Translations under genes and position numbers: made by a program
Shown here: in pieces, positions 35,126-44,152 of the stretch
Layout of the letters: each line of letters begins with the position of its first letter
Position numbering within the stretch: the stretch's first letter is position 1
The notes under the pieces: model-generated
The model's input: only the letters and a program-made list of their open reading frames with translations
What the model was told of the DNA's origin: nothing
Databases searched by the model: none
DNA from: Aquabacterium sp.
Lineage (GTDB): Bacteria; Pseudomonadota; Gammaproteobacteria; Burkholderiales; Burkholderiaceae_C
Direction of reading: 5' to 3'
Length of the DNA stretch: 64,000 nt
Assembly (NCBI GenBank): GCA_030654395.1
Contig: JAURXM010000116.1
Coordinates: forward strand, 293,763 to 357,762

Positions 35126-36029
35126 GGTACTTGTTGACTTCCACGTCTTCGAGCACGGCGATCGCGTCATCTGTCAGCACGGCCAGCGAGCAGTACAGCG
35201 ACACCAGATAAGAGGCAATGGCCTTGTGGTTGATGCCCATGAAGCGCACGGCCAAGCCGGGGCTTTGTTGGCCAGGCAGGTCCGGCTGATACAGGCCGAC
35301 CACGCCTTGACGGCTTTCACCTGTGCGGATCAGCAGGATCTTGGTCTTGTTCTCTTCGATCTTGATCTTGTCGCAAGGGATCAGGGGGATGCCGCGCCAA
35401 GTGATGAATTGCGAACCGAACAGCGAGACGGTGGGGGGCGGCACGCCACGGCGTGTGCATTCGCGGCCAAAGGCCGTGATCGCCAGGGGGTGAGCCAGGA
35501 AGAAGCCGGGCTCCTTCCACACCTTGCTCAGCAGTTCGTCCAGATCGTCAGGCGTCGGTGCCCCGGTGCGTGTCTTGATGTGCTGATGCGGCGCGATGTT
35601 GTTGAGCAGGCCGTATTCCCGGTTGTTGATCAACTCGGCTTCTTGGCGCTCCTTGATCGTCTCGATGGTCAGGCGCAGCTGTTCGGAGATCTGGTTGTAG
35701 GGCTTGCTGTACAGGTCGGACACTCGGGTGTGCACGTCCAGCACTGTGTTCACGGCCGACAGCAGGTACTCGCGCGGATCTTCGATGTAGTCCACGAAAG
35801 TCTGGGGCAGTTCACGCTCGTCACGGCCGGAGCAATCCACCGTCACGCTGGAGGCGTCCTTGACGCGGTTGACGCGGTAGATGCCGGCTTCAACCGGCAC
35901 CCACTGCATCAGGTGTGTCAGCCAGCGTGGCGTGATCGTGCCCATTTGCGGCACGGTGCGCGTCGCTATGGCTAGTTGCCGCGCGGCGATATCGCCAAGG
36001 GCGGTGCTTTGTTCGTGATTATTGGCCAT
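35112..36029 (-). CDS. Family 2A encapsulin shell protein (SrpI-like)
   Basis: The 305-residue protein has the HK97-fold family 2A encapsulin pattern: ARQLAIATRTVPQMGTITPRWLTHLMQWVPVEAGIYRVN, an N-terminal arm of about 30 residues, EYGLLNNIAPHQHIKTRTGAPTPDDLDELLSKVWKEPGFFLAHPLAITAFGRECTRRG, and a C-terminal SLYCSLAVLTDDAIAVLEDVEVNKYHVYQ. There is no cyclic-nucleotide-binding insertion, so it is type 2A rather than 2B. It self-assembles into a cytoplasmic protein compartment around the desulfurase. The gene follows the serine acetyltransferase gene by 46 bases. SrpI of cyanobacteria is induced by sulfur starvation, matching this locus. Confidence 0.95.
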   Translation of the reverse strand: MANNHEQSTALGDIAARQLAIATRTVPQMGTITPRWLTHLMQWVPVEAGIYRVNRVKDASSVTVDCSGRDERELPQTFVDYIEDPREYLLSAVNTVLDVHTRVSDLYSKPYNQISEQLRLTIETIKERQEAELINNREYGLLNNIAPHQHIKTRTGAPTPDDLDELLSKVWKEPGFFLAHPLAITAFGRECTRRGVPPPTVSLFGSQFITWRGIPLIPCDKIKIEENKTKILLIRTGESRQGVVGLYQPDLPGQQSPGLAVRFMGINHKAIASYLVSLYCSLAVLTDDAIAVLEDVEVNKYHVYQ

Positions 36030-36075
36030 GTGGCAGTGCTCCAGTCAGATAAGTGAGTAGGGGAAATGGATGTGT

Positions 36076-37020
36076 TCAGGTGTGGCGGTTGAGTGCTTGG
36101 CTGACGTTGCTGCTCGGCGGTACGCTGTGAGTCAGCCACACATTGCCGCCGATAATCGAGCCTTTGCCGACAGTGATGCGGCCGAGCACGGTGGCCCCTG
36201 CATAGATCACCACGTCGTCTTCGACGATGGGATGGCGGACATTGCCTTTGATCAAATGGCCTTCTTCGTCTGTGGGGAAGCGTTTGGCACCGAGCGTCAC
36301 GGCCTGGTAGAGGCGAACGCCTTGGCCGATGACAGTGGTTTCGCCAATAACGACCCCAGTCCCGTGGTCAATGAAAAAGGCTGGCCCGATCTCGGCGCCA
36401 GGGTGAATATCGATGCCCGTGCGTGAATGGGCTATGTCACAGATCAAGCGCGCCAGCAAAGGCGCACCTAGCTTGTACATCGCATTGGCCAGCCGGTAGT
36501 GAATGATGGCCGTCATGCCCGGGTAGCACAGCAAGATCTCCGACACACTGGTGGCGGCAGGGTCACCGTTGAGTGCGGCCTGCAGATCGCTGAAAAGCAA
36601 GGCGCGGATATGTGGCAGTTCAGCCAGAAACGCGCGCGTGATGTGATTGGCCTTGTCGTTGAGCCCAGCATCGACCTGCTCATCATCACCGCAATATGCG
36701 CCATCACTACCGTAAAGCAGGCCACGTCGCACTTGTTCTGCCAACAAAGCAAGCGTGCTATTGAGTGTGTTCCCGACGTAATAGTCAATACTTTCGTCGC
36801 TCAGGTCGGAGCGGCCGTAATGCGTGGGGAACAGTGCGGCCGACAGACCCTGCACGATCTGGGACAAAGCCTCACGCGATGGCATTTCGCGGATGCGCCC
36901 TTTGTGGCGAACGTTGTGGGTGCGTTCGCGCGAATGGCGCAAGGCCTTCACTATCTCGTGAAGGTTCCAATCGGCGGCGCCGATGTTGGCAGGTTTAGCG
37001 GAAGGCGGGGCGGACAGCAT
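36076..37020 (-). CDS. Serine O-acetyltransferase, EpsC/CysE type
   Basis: The 314-residue protein has an N-terminal helical domain (EALSQIVQGLSAALFPTHYGRSDLSDESIDYYVGNTL) and a C-terminal left-handed beta-helix with the active-site features of serine acetyltransferase: GIDIHPGAEIGPAFFIDHGTGVVIGE and HLIKGNVRHPIVEDDVVIYAGATVLG. It makes O-acetylserine, the acceptor for sulfide in cysteine synthesis and the inducer of CysB. ATG 37020 is preferred over the in-frame ATG 37122: the longer version would translate the AT-rich promoter region, including the palindrome at 37102-37113. It heads the operon with the encapsulin and desulfurase genes. Confidence 0.9.
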   Translation of the reverse strand: MLSAPPSAKPANIGAADWNLHEIVKALRHSRERTHNVRHKGRIREMPSREALSQIVQGLSAALFPTHYGRSDLSDESIDYYVGNTLNSTLALLAEQVRRGLLYGSDGAYCGDDEQVDAGLNDKANHITRAFLAELPHIRALLFSDLQAALNGDPAATSVSEILLCYPGMTAIIHYRLANAMYKLGAPLLARLICDIAHSRTGIDIHPGAEIGPAFFIDHGTGVVIGETTVIGQGVRLYQAVTLGAKRFPTDEEGHLIKGNVRHPIVEDDVVIYAGATVLGRITVGKGSIIGGNVWLTHSVPPSSNVSQALNRHT

Positions 37021-37084
37021 GGGCGGCAGCACGAAGTAACGCAATGGCAAGGCACCCACTTTGCCGCTTGAGTAAAAATATTCA

Positions 37085-37091
37085 AACGATT
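37085..37091 (-). promoter_or_regulatory. Possible CysB-type element of the encapsulin operon
   Basis: The minus strand reads AATCGTT, one base different from ATTCGTT, 65 bases upstream of the serine acetyltransferase ATG at 37020. A perfect 12-bp palindrome TTGACTAGTCAA lies just upstream at 37102-37113. Weak alone, it gains support from the same element before four other sulfur genes. Confidence 0.35.
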
Positions 37092-37193
37092 TATATCGAG
37101 TTTGACTAGTCAATATTTGCATATGCGTTGAGCCAACAAAGGCGACACACCGAGTCAGGTTGCTTACTTGTTAATCGCATAAGAGCCTGCAAA

Positions 37194-37200
37194 ATACGTT
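37194..37200 (+). promoter_or_regulatory. Possible CysB-type element of the sbp-cysTWA operon
   Basis: ATACGTT lies 60 bases before the sbp ATG at 37260, matching ATTCGTT at six of seven positions and at the same distance as copies A and B. It is divergent to the encapsulin operon element 103 bases away. Confidence 0.35.
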
Positions 37201-37259
37201 CTTCTGCTTGGATCGAGTGGCCCTTAATATTCGGCTTTCGCCATGAAAGAGCCGTCGTC

Positions 37260-38297
37260 ATGATTTTTTATTTGAAGAACAGCTTCGTCCCTCGTCTGTC
37301 TAGACTGGTTGCCGCCGTGGCCATGTCGGGCGCTGTGTTCATGCCAGCTTGGGCCGACACGACCTTGCTGAATGTGAGCTATGACGTCACACGTGAGTTC
37401 TACAAGGACTACAACGCAGCCTTCGCGCGTTACTGGAAGCAGAGCACGGGCGAGACAGTGACGGTCAATCAATCTCATGGCGGATCGAGCAAACAGGCGC
37501 GTAGCGTGATCGAAGGCTTGCCTGCCGATGTGATCACCATGAATCAGGCCAATGACATTGACGTGCTGAACACGCAAGGTGGACTGGTGCCGGCTGACTG
37601 GGCCAAGCGCCTTCCCAATAATGCAGCCCCGACCACGTCTGTGACGGTGATCCTCGTGCGTAAGGGTAATCCCAAGGGCATCAAGGACTGGGGCGATTTG
37701 GCGCGCCCAGGGACGTCCGTGGTCATTCCTAACCCGAAGACATCTGGTAATGGCCGCTATTCGTACTTGGCCGCGTGGGGCTCGGTGATCAAGGCAGGCG
37801 GCAATGCTAAGCAAGCGCGCGAGCTGGTGCAAAAAATCTTTGCCAATGTGCCCGTTTTTGACGGGGGCGGCCGTGCTGCCACCACTACTTTTGCACAGCG
37901 CAATATTGGCGATGCCTTGGCCACATTTGAGAGTGAAGTGCCCCTGATTCAAAACGAGTTCAGTGGCGACTTTCAAGTTGTCTATCCCAAGACCACCATC
38001 TTGGCTGAAAACCCCGTGAGCGTGGTTGACAAGAACGTCGACAAGAAGGGCAGTCGCAAGCAGGCTGAGGCCTATCTGAAGTACCTGTGGTCAGACGAAG
38101 GACAAGCCATTGCGGCTAAGCACCATTTGCGCCCCCGTTCGGACAAGCTACTGGCGCAATACAAAGGCGCCTTCATCAGCGTCTCCACCTTCACGGTAGA
38201 CGAGGTCTTTGGTGGGTGGAAGAAGGCACAGCTTGAGCACTTCAATGATGGCGGCATCTACGACCAAGTTCTGTTGGCAGGCCGTGCTGGCAAGTAA
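37260..38297 (+). CDS. sbp: Sulfate ABC transporter substrate-binding protein (second copy)
   Basis: From ATG 37260 the product is 345 residues, with a signal peptide ending near PAWADTT and the Sbp core [35 protein letters not shown] and NPKTSGNGRYSYLAAWG. It is paralogous to the Sbp at 3638. It heads the operon with cysT, cysW and cysA and so is the cognate binding protein of this importer. The frame is open upstream to 37128, but that stretch is promoter-like and lacks a family match. Confidence 0.95.
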   Translation: MIFYLKNSFVPRLSRLVAAVAMSGAVFMPAWADTTLLNVSYDVTREFYKDYNAAFARYWKQSTGETVTVNQSHGGSSKQARSVIEGLPADVITMNQANDIDVLNTQGGLVPADWAKRLPNNAAPTTSVTVILVRKGNPKGIKDWGDLARPGTSVVIPNPKTSGNGRYSYLAAWGSVIKAGGNAKQARELVQKIFANVPVFDGGGRAATTTFAQRNIGDALATFESEVPLIQNEFSGDFQVVYPKTTILAENPVSVVDKNVDKKGSRKQAEAYLKYLWSDEGQAIAAKHHLRPRSDKLLAQYKGAFISVSTFTVDEVFGGWKKAQLEHFNDGGIYDQVLLAGRAGK

Positions 38298-38312
38298 GGC
38301 AGTACAGACAAG

Positions 38313-39155
38313 ATGATTTTCTCTAAGACATTACTGCGCCAACACAGTGTGCTGCCAGGCTTTGATCTGGCGCTGGGCTTGACCCTGACTTACCTGTGCC
38401 TGATCGTGCTGATCCCTTTAAGCGCGGCATTTCTGCGTACAACGGAGTTGACTTGGCCTCAGTTCATTGACGTGGTGACATCACCACGCGTTGTGGCGTC
38501 CTACAAGCTGACGTTTGGCGCATCGCTACTGGCTGCCCTCGTCAATACCGTGTTTGGCTTGCTGGTTGCCTGGGTGTTGGTGCGGTATGACTTCTTTGGC
38601 CGCCGCGTCGTGGATGCACTGGTTGACCTGCCATTCGCCTTGCCCACCGCAGTCGCGGGCATTGCGCTCACAGGCTTGTATTCAAGCAACGGTTGGATAG
38701 GGCAGTATCTTGAGCCAATGGGCATCAAGGTGGCGTTCACGCCCGTCGGCATTTTTGTGGCCATGACCTTCATTGGCTTACCTTTTGTGGTGCGCACTGT
38801 GCAGCCTATTTTGGAAGACATGGCGAGTGAGTTGGAAGAGGCCGCTGCTACCTTGGGGGCGAGCCGTTTGCAGACCTTCTCTAAGGTCATCTTCCCCATC
38901 CTGTCTCCGGCATTGCTGACGGGGTTTGCCTTGGCCTTTGCCCGTGCGCTGGGTGAGTACGGTTCGATCATCTTCATCGCGGGGAACATGCCCATGGTCT
39001 CCGAGATCACCCCTTTGTTGATCATCACCAAGCTTGAGCAGTACGACTATGCAGGTGCCACGGCCATTGCTGTGGTCATGTTGATGATGTCCTTTGTGTT
39101 GCTGTTGGCCATCAATGCTCTGCAGGCCTGGACGCGCAAGCGCCAAGGCAAGTGA
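38313..39155 (+). CDS. cysT: Sulfate ABC transporter permease CysT (CysU)
   Basis: The 280-residue membrane protein has about six helices and the sulfate/molybdate permease coupling loop MASELEEAAATLGASRLQTFSKVIFPILSPALLTGFALAFARALGEYGSIIFIAGN. With CysW it forms the channel of the sulfate/thiosulfate importer. It is 15 bases after the sbp stop. Confidence 0.96.
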   Translation: MIFSKTLLRQHSVLPGFDLALGLTLTYLCLIVLIPLSAAFLRTTELTWPQFIDVVTSPRVVASYKLTFGASLLAALVNTVFGLLVAWVLVRYDFFGRRVVDALVDLPFALPTAVAGIALTGLYSSNGWIGQYLEPMGIKVAFTPVGIFVAMTFIGLPFVVRTVQPILEDMASELEEAAATLGASRLQTFSKVIFPILSPALLTGFALAFARALGEYGSIIFIAGNMPMVSEITPLLIITKLEQYDYAGATAIAVVMLMMSFVLLLAINALQAWTRKRQGK

Positions 39156-39179
39156 TCAACCAGAAAGACTGAATCCAAG

Positions 39180-40079
39180 ATGAGTGCCTCTGTCATGTCA
39201 AACACCACAGCCATCGCCCCACCCAATGTGGTCGGCGCAACCAAAGAGCCCGCGTGGGTGCGCTGGTTGCTGTGCAGCATCGCGCTGACCTTTCTGACAC
39301 TCTTTCTGTTTGTGCCGCTGGTATCCGTGTTCTTTGAGGCCTTCAAGAAAGGTGTTGATGTCTACCTTGCTGCGATCACTGAACCTGACGCGATTTCGGC
39401 CATTTGGCTCACCCTGACGGCCGCCATCATCGCTGTGCCACTGAACCTCGTGTTTGGCGTGTCGGCAGCTTGGGCCATCGCCAAGTTCGACTTTCGGGGC
39501 AAGAGCATTTTGCTGACCTTGATCGACTTGCCGTTCTCGGTATCACCCGTGATTGCTGGCCTGATCTTTGTGCTCGTGTTCGGTCTGCAAGGCTGGTTTG
39601 GTCAATGGCTGAGCGATCACGACCTCAAGGTGATTTTTGCTATGCCAGGCATCGTGCTGGCCACCATCTTTGTGACCTTCCCGTTTGTGGCGCGTGAGTT
39701 GATCCCGTTGATGCAGGCCCAAGGCCAAGAGCAAGAAGAGGCCGCACGCGTGCTGGGTGCCTCGGGCTTTCAGACCTTCATGAAGGTGACGCTGCCTAAC
39801 GTCAAGTGGGCCTTGCTGTACGGCGTCATTTTGTGTAATGCCCGTGCCATGGGTGAGTTTGGTGCCGTGTCTGTTGTGTCGGGACACATACGTGGCCAGA
39901 CCAATACCTTGCCCTTGCACATTGAAATCCTTTATAACGAGTACCAAATGGCCGCGTCTTTTGCTGTGGCCTCCTTGCTGGCCAGCTTGGCGCTGGTCAC
40001 CTTGGTGCTCAAATACGTGGTTGAACGCAGGGTGCGGCGAGAGCTGGCCCAAGCCAATGAAGTTGGAGTGCCCGCATGA
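39180..40079 (+). CDS. cysW: Sulfate ABC transporter permease CysW
   Basis: The 299-residue protein has six predicted membrane helices and the EAA loop [57 protein letters not shown], with [22 protein letters not shown] typical of CysW. It pairs with CysT. It overlaps cysA by 4 bases. Confidence 0.96.
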   Translation: MSASVMSNTTAIAPPNVVGATKEPAWVRWLLCSIALTFLTLFLFVPLVSVFFEAFKKGVDVYLAAITEPDAISAIWLTLTAAIIAVPLNLVFGVSAAWAIAKFDFRGKSILLTLIDLPFSVSPVIAGLIFVLVFGLQGWFGQWLSDHDLKVIFAMPGIVLATIFVTFPFVARELIPLMQAQGQEQEEAARVLGASGFQTFMKVTLPNVKWALLYGVILCNARAMGEFGAVSVVSGHIRGQTNTLPLHIEILYNEYQMAASFAVASLLASLALVTLVLKYVVERRVRRELAQANEVGVPA

Positions 40080-41164
40080 GCATTGAAGTCAAAAATCTCG
40101 TCAAACGCTTTGGTTCTGTCACCGTGTGTGATGGCCTCAATCTGAGTATCCCATCGGGTGAGCTCGTTGCTTTGCTCGGGCCATCAGGCTCTGGTAAGAC
40201 CTCGCTGCTGCGCATCATTGCTGGCTTGGAGGCCCCGGACAGCGGATCTGTCTTGTTCAATGGTGAGGATGCAACCCATGTGGCTGTGCGTGAGCGCCAA
40301 GTTGGTTTTGTGTTCCAGCACTACGCCTTGTTTGGCCACATGACGATCTTCGAGAATGTGGCCTTTGGCCTGCGTGTGCGCCCCAAAGAAACGCGCCCAT
40401 CTGATGCGCAGATCAAGGCCAAAGTCACAGACCTGCTCAAACTCGTGCAGCTGGACTGGATCGCCGACCGTTACCCGCATCAGCTGTCTGGTGGCCAGCG
40501 CCAACGCATTGCCTTGGCGCGGGCCTTGGCTGTTGAGCCTAAGGTGCTGCTGCTGGATGAGCCTTTTGGGGCGCTTGATGCCAAAGTGCGCAAGGAGTTG
40601 CGCCGCTGGCTGCGTCGTCTGCATGACGAAATGCACATCACCAGTGTGTTCGTGACCCACGACCAAGAAGAGGCCATGGAAGTGGCTGATCGCATCGTCG
40701 TGATGAACCAAGGTCGCATCGAACAAGTAGGCACGCCCGATCAGGTCTACGATCACCCGGCGACCCCGTTTGTGCTGCAATTCTTGGGTGATGTGAACCT
40801 GTTCCACGGGCGTGACCATGCGCCCGGTGCGGTGGTGTCAGAAGCTGACGCCGCGGCAGACGCGGTGAGCTATGTGCGTCCCCACGAGATTCAAGTGCTG
40901 GCGCATGCTGAAGAGGGCAGTCTGCCTGTGAGCTTGGTTCAGGCGCTCACTGTGGGCCCCAATACACGGCTGGAGTTTCTGCGCGGGGATGGACAAGGTG
41001 AGATCGATGTGGAGCTGCCACGTGCCGAGTATGCGGCGCTGCGCGACAGTGGGGTCTTGCAAACGGGTACAACGGTGCACCTCAAGCCGCGTCGCATCCG
41101 GCGATTCCGTACGGCTGGTAGCGGCACGGAATTCGTTGAGTCCGATCCCGCATCGATGATCTGA
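40076..41164 (+). CDS. cysA: Sulfate ABC transporter ATP-binding protein CysA
   Basis: The 362-residue ATPase has Walker A GPSGSGKT, signature [15 protein letters not shown], Walker [18 protein letters not shown] and the H-loop [23 protein letters not shown]-terminal TOBE-like regulatory domain of about 110 residues ([16 protein letters not shown]) follows, as in CysA/PotA. It powers sulfate uptake. Its stop is 24 bases from the convergent stop of the cysB-like gene. Confidence 0.96.
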   Translation: MSIEVKNLVKRFGSVTVCDGLNLSIPSGELVALLGPSGSGKTSLLRIIAGLEAPDSGSVLFNGEDATHVAVRERQVGFVFQHYALFGHMTIFENVAFGLRVRPKETRPSDAQIKAKVTDLLKLVQLDWIADRYPHQLSGGQRQRIALARALAVEPKVLLLDEPFGALDAKVRKELRRWLRRLHDEMHITSVFVTHDQEEAMEVADRIVVMNQGRIEQVGTPDQVYDHPATPFVLQFLGDVNLFHGRDHAPGAVVSEADAAADAVSYVRPHEIQVLAHAEEGSLPVSLVQALTVGPNTRLEFLRGDGQGEIDVELPRAEYAALRDSGVLQTGTTVHLKPRRIRRFRTAGSGTEFVESDPASMI

Positions 41165-41188
41165 TAGGCAAGCTACGGCATCAATCAA

Positions 41189-42133
41189 TCAGTCTTCGTC
41201 TGAAATTGGATGCCCGTCTTTGGCCGCGGCTTCGACCCGCTGGCGCGTCAGAGGTGGGGCAAAAGTTTCGATGAAGGCGTACATGTAGCTACGCAGGTAG
41301 GCGTCTTTTCTGAAGGCCAGACGAGTCAGGTTGTGCTTGAACAAGTGCCGCGCTTCCATGGCCCTGAGCGTACGGTCACGTTCGGGGTCAAAGGCAATGG
41401 ATGCCACGATGCCCACGCCAAGCCCCAACTCTACATAGGTCTTGATGACGTCGGCATCCATGGCGCTGAGCACGATCGATGGCGTGATCCCTGCTTGTGC
41501 AAAAGCATCATCGATATGAGAGCGGCCTGTGTAGCCTTGGTCGTAGGTGATCAAGGGGAATTTGGCCAATCTCGCCAGCGTCAGCACCTCATCCTCAAGC
41601 AGTGGGTGATCTGGCGGCACGACCACGGCATGCGTCCATTGATAGCAAGGCAGCGTGATCAACTGCTCGTATTGCGCAAGCGCCTCCGTGGCGATACCCA
41701 CGTCGGCTTCACCGCTGAGCAGCATCTCGGCGACATGCTTGGGCGAGCCTTGATGAAGGCTCAGCGTCACCTGAGGGTACAGGAGGCGAAAGTCTTTGAC
41801 TGCAGAGGGCAGTGCGTACCTGGCTTGCGAGTGTGTGGCCGCGATAGACAGCGGCCCGACGTCTCTTTCTGAAAAGTCTTTGGACGCTTGGCGCAAGCTT
41901 TCTGCATCAGACAGCAGGCGCTCAATGATGGGCAGCACTTGTTGTCCCGGCTGCGTGAGCCCAGTCAGGCGTTTGCCAGCCCGCACGAAGAGGTCGATGC
42001 CGAGTTCATCTTCCAACTCACGGATCTGACGACTCACGCCGGGTTGCGATGTGTGTAGTGCGTGAGCGACCTCTGTGAGGTTGAATCCTTGCCGCACAGC
42101 TTCTCGAACGGATCGCAATTGCTGAAAGTTCAT
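41189..42133 (-). CDS. CysB-family LysR transcriptional regulator
   Basis: The 314-residue protein has an N-terminal winged helix (MNFQQLRSVREAVRQGFNLTEVAHALHTSQPGVSRQIRELEDELG) and a LysR substrate domain of CysB/Cbl type (TTHSQARY-like ATHSQARYALPSAVKDF, LHQGSPKHVAEMLLSGEADVGIATE). CysB-type proteins activate sulfate and organosulfur genes when the inducer O-acetylserine accumulates. ATG 42133 is chosen because the family starts here; the frame is open to 42286. Its own leader contains ATTCGTT, suggesting autoregulation. Whether it is CysB, Cbl or SsuR cannot be told from this window. Confidence 0.93.
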   Translation of the reverse strand: MNFQQLRSVREAVRQGFNLTEVAHALHTSQPGVSRQIRELEDELGIDLFVRAGKRLTGLTQPGQQVLPIIERLLSDAESLRQASKDFSERDVGPLSIAATHSQARYALPSAVKDFRLLYPQVTLSLHQGSPKHVAEMLLSGEADVGIATEALAQYEQLITLPCYQWTHAVVVPPDHPLLEDEVLTLARLAKFPLITYDQGYTGRSHIDDAFAQAGITPSIVLSAMDADVIKTYVELGLGVGIVASIAFDPERDRTLRAMEARHLFKHNLTRLAFRKDAYLRSYMYAFIETFAPPLTRQRVEAAAKDGHPISDED

Positions 42134-42186
42134 GTCAAAAACCAGTTGTTGATGGCTGAATTTTGTTGTTTTGCATTTAGTTGGAA

Positions 42187-42193
42187 AACGAAT
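42187..42193 (-). promoter_or_regulatory. Putative autoregulatory CysB-type element
   Basis: The minus strand reads CATTCGTTTTCCAA, with ATTCGTT 54 bases before the regulator ATG. It shares the core with the elements before sbp (4739-4745) and the rhodanese gene (6087-6093). LysR-type genes are commonly autoregulated. Confidence 0.45.
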
Positions 42194-42358
42194 GTTTATG
42201 CCTAAGCATGCATGAAAAACGCATGCGTTGGGTTTGTTCTTGATCTGGCGACCCAATCGGTCAATTTCTGGGGCCAACCCGGCCACGTGATCGGATCGGG
42301 GACAATACGGGGTTCGGCCTGCGTTGACAGGATGCTTCTACCTCCCCTTTTTTGACCC

Positions 42359-43015
42359 ATGTCGGCCCTGATTCAGCAACTCAAACAGCCCTTTGTGCGC
42401 GCGCTTTCTGTTTTCACGGGCCCGCGCGTCATTTATGGCTGGCGCAATGCCGATGGCAGTTGGTGCGCCAACACGCGCGTGAGCACCCATGCTTGTCTAG
42501 AGGGTTTGGATGGCCTTGTCCTAGGGGATCACGTCTTTATCGGGCATTTCAACCGCATTGATGGCTCAAACGGGCTGTTGATTGAGGAGGGCGTGCAGGT
42601 CACCAATTACGCAAGCATTTTGAGCCACTCCAGCCACCGATCAGTCCGGGTCATGGGGCGCCGTTACGTGAATGACACCGACCCTTTAGGCTACGTGCGC
42701 AAGGCCACACGGGTCGGGGCTTACAGCTTCATTGGCCCACACAGTGTGATCGCGCCGGGCGCCAAAATCGGCAAAGGCGTGATCGTGCAGGGCTACAGTT
42801 TTGTGTCCGGTGAGGTGCCAGACTTCGCCATCGTGGGGCCTCAGGCGCATGGCAAAGCAGCCGTGGTGGTCGGTGATACGCGAGAAATTGACCGCGCGCT
42901 GTTGCAGCGTCACCCCGAGTTGCAGCCGCTGTATGCACATTGGGCGGGCAAGGACAACCTGCGCCGCGCCCTGCAGGGTGAGGTGCGGCCCGACCGCCAG
43001 CAGGACGCTGTATGA
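42359..43015 (+). CDS. Left-handed beta-helix acyltransferase (WbbJ/hexapeptide type)
   Basis: The 218-residue protein has hexapeptide-repeat periodicity (GLDGLVLGDHVFIGHFNRIDGSNGLLIEEGVQVTNYASILSHSSH, then VGAYSFIGPHSVIAPGAKIGKGVIVQGYSFVSGEVPDFAIVGPQAHGKAAVVVG), typical of sugar O- or N-acetyltransferases in polysaccharide clusters. It begins the surface-sugar operon and overlaps the GT4 gene by 4 bases. Confidence 0.88.
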   Translation: MSALIQQLKQPFVRALSVFTGPRVIYGWRNADGSWCANTRVSTHACLEGLDGLVLGDHVFIGHFNRIDGSNGLLIEEGVQVTNYASILSHSSHRSVRVMGRRYVNDTDPLGYVRKATRVGAYSFIGPHSVIAPGAKIGKGVIVQGYSFVSGEVPDFAIVGPQAHGKAAVVVGDTREIDRALLQRHPELQPLYAHWAGKDNLRRALQGEVRPDRQQDAV

Positions 43016-44148
43016 GAAAAAAGCCAGGCCATGGCGTGCGCATTTTGTTTTTCGCCGATGCCGCCAGTGTGCACACGCAGCGCTGGGTGGCCGCGGTGGC
43101 CGAGCGCGGCGGCGAGGCGATCGTCATCACGAGGCAGGCTGCTGAAGTCCCTGGCGCCAAAGAGGTGATCGTCATCGCCCCTGGTGGCGACAAGCTGGGC
43201 TGGTTCAAGGCCTTGCCTCAGGTGCGGCGCGTGGCGCGTCAAGTGGCTGAGCGCTTCAAACCCACGTTGGTGCATGGGCACTACGTCACCTCTTACGGCA
43301 TGTGGGCGGCGGCCTGCGGGCTTAAGCTGCCCAAGGTGCTGACGGCGTGGGGCAGTGACATCTTGGTCACGCCGCGCGAAAGCCGTTTGATGCGTTTGGT
43401 CGTGGGTTGGTCGCTGCGCCACGCCGACCTGATCACCGGCGACTCCATGGACATGCTCCAAGAGATCGCCAAGTACCACCCACAGGCCCCGTGTCACGAG
43501 ATTTTGTGGGGCGCTGATACCGATAAATTCACCCCGGGCCACCCTGTTGAGGACTTCGATGTGGTGAGCCTGCGCAGTTGGGAGCCCAACTACAACATCG
43601 ACCTGATCCTGGAGGCGTTTTCGCGCTTTTTGATGCTGCGCCCACAGTCTCACGCCAAGCTGCACTTATTGGGCGGAGGCCCCATGAAGGCCACGCTAGA
43701 GCAGCGCGTACAAGACTTGCGCTTGCTGCAGCAAGTGCGGTTTCATGGCCGCGTGGGTGATGCTGAGATGGTGCAAGCCATCCAACGCAGCCGTGTCAGC
43801 GTGTCCGTGCCCACCAGTGACGCCACCTCGGTGTCGGTGCTGGAGTCGATGGCGTGCGCTTTGCCCATCATCGCCTCTGACCTGCCCGCCAACCGCCAAT
43901 GGTTGGATGAGCGCGGTGGCTGGATCGTGCCTGTGCGCGATGTGGACGCGGTGACGCACGCCTTGGTCAGCGCCTACGATCAGCCCATGTTGGCCGCGCA
44001 AATGGGCCAGCACAACCGGGCCCGCATTGAGCGGGACGCCTCTAGGCGAGGTCAGATGGACGCCATGTGGCGCCTGTATCAAAAGCTGCTTCACCCTGTT
44101 GTGCCGCGCAAGCAGCGCACACGCGCCAAAAGCCGCCGGGCACCGTGA
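43012..44148 (+). CDS. Family 4 glycosyltransferase
   Basis: The 378-residue GT-B enzyme has an N-terminal Rossmann domain (RILFFADAASVHTQRWVAAVAERGGEAIVITR) and the C-terminal GT4 donor-binding domain with VRFHGRVGDAEMVQAIQRSRVSVSVPTSDATSVSVLESMACALPIIASDLPANRQWL, including the E of the EX7E pattern. It adds one sugar to a lipid-linked intermediate on the cytoplasmic side. The donor is unknown. Confidence 0.93.
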   Translation: MRKKPGHGVRILFFADAASVHTQRWVAAVAERGGEAIVITRQAAEVPGAKEVIVIAPGGDKLGWFKALPQVRRVARQVAERFKPTLVHGHYVTSYGMWAAACGLKLPKVLTAWGSDILVTPRESRLMRLVVGWSLRHADLITGDSMDMLQEIAKYHPQAPCHEILWGADTDKFTPGHPVEDFDVVSLRSWEPNYNIDLILEAFSRFLMLRPQSHAKLHLLGGGPMKATLEQRVQDLRLLQQVRFHGRVGDAEMVQAIQRSRVSVSVPTSDATSVSVLESMACALPIIASDLPANRQWLDERGGWIVPVRDVDAVTHALVSAYDQPMLAAQMGQHNRARIERDASRRGQMDAMWRLYQKLLHPVVPRKQRTRAKSRRAP

Positions 44149-44152
44149 CACC

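Noticed and set aside
42218..42229. Perfect palindrome AACGCATGCGTT upstream of the LysR gene
   Set aside because: Short and isolated, with no second copy in the window; it could be chance and no regulator can be assigned.
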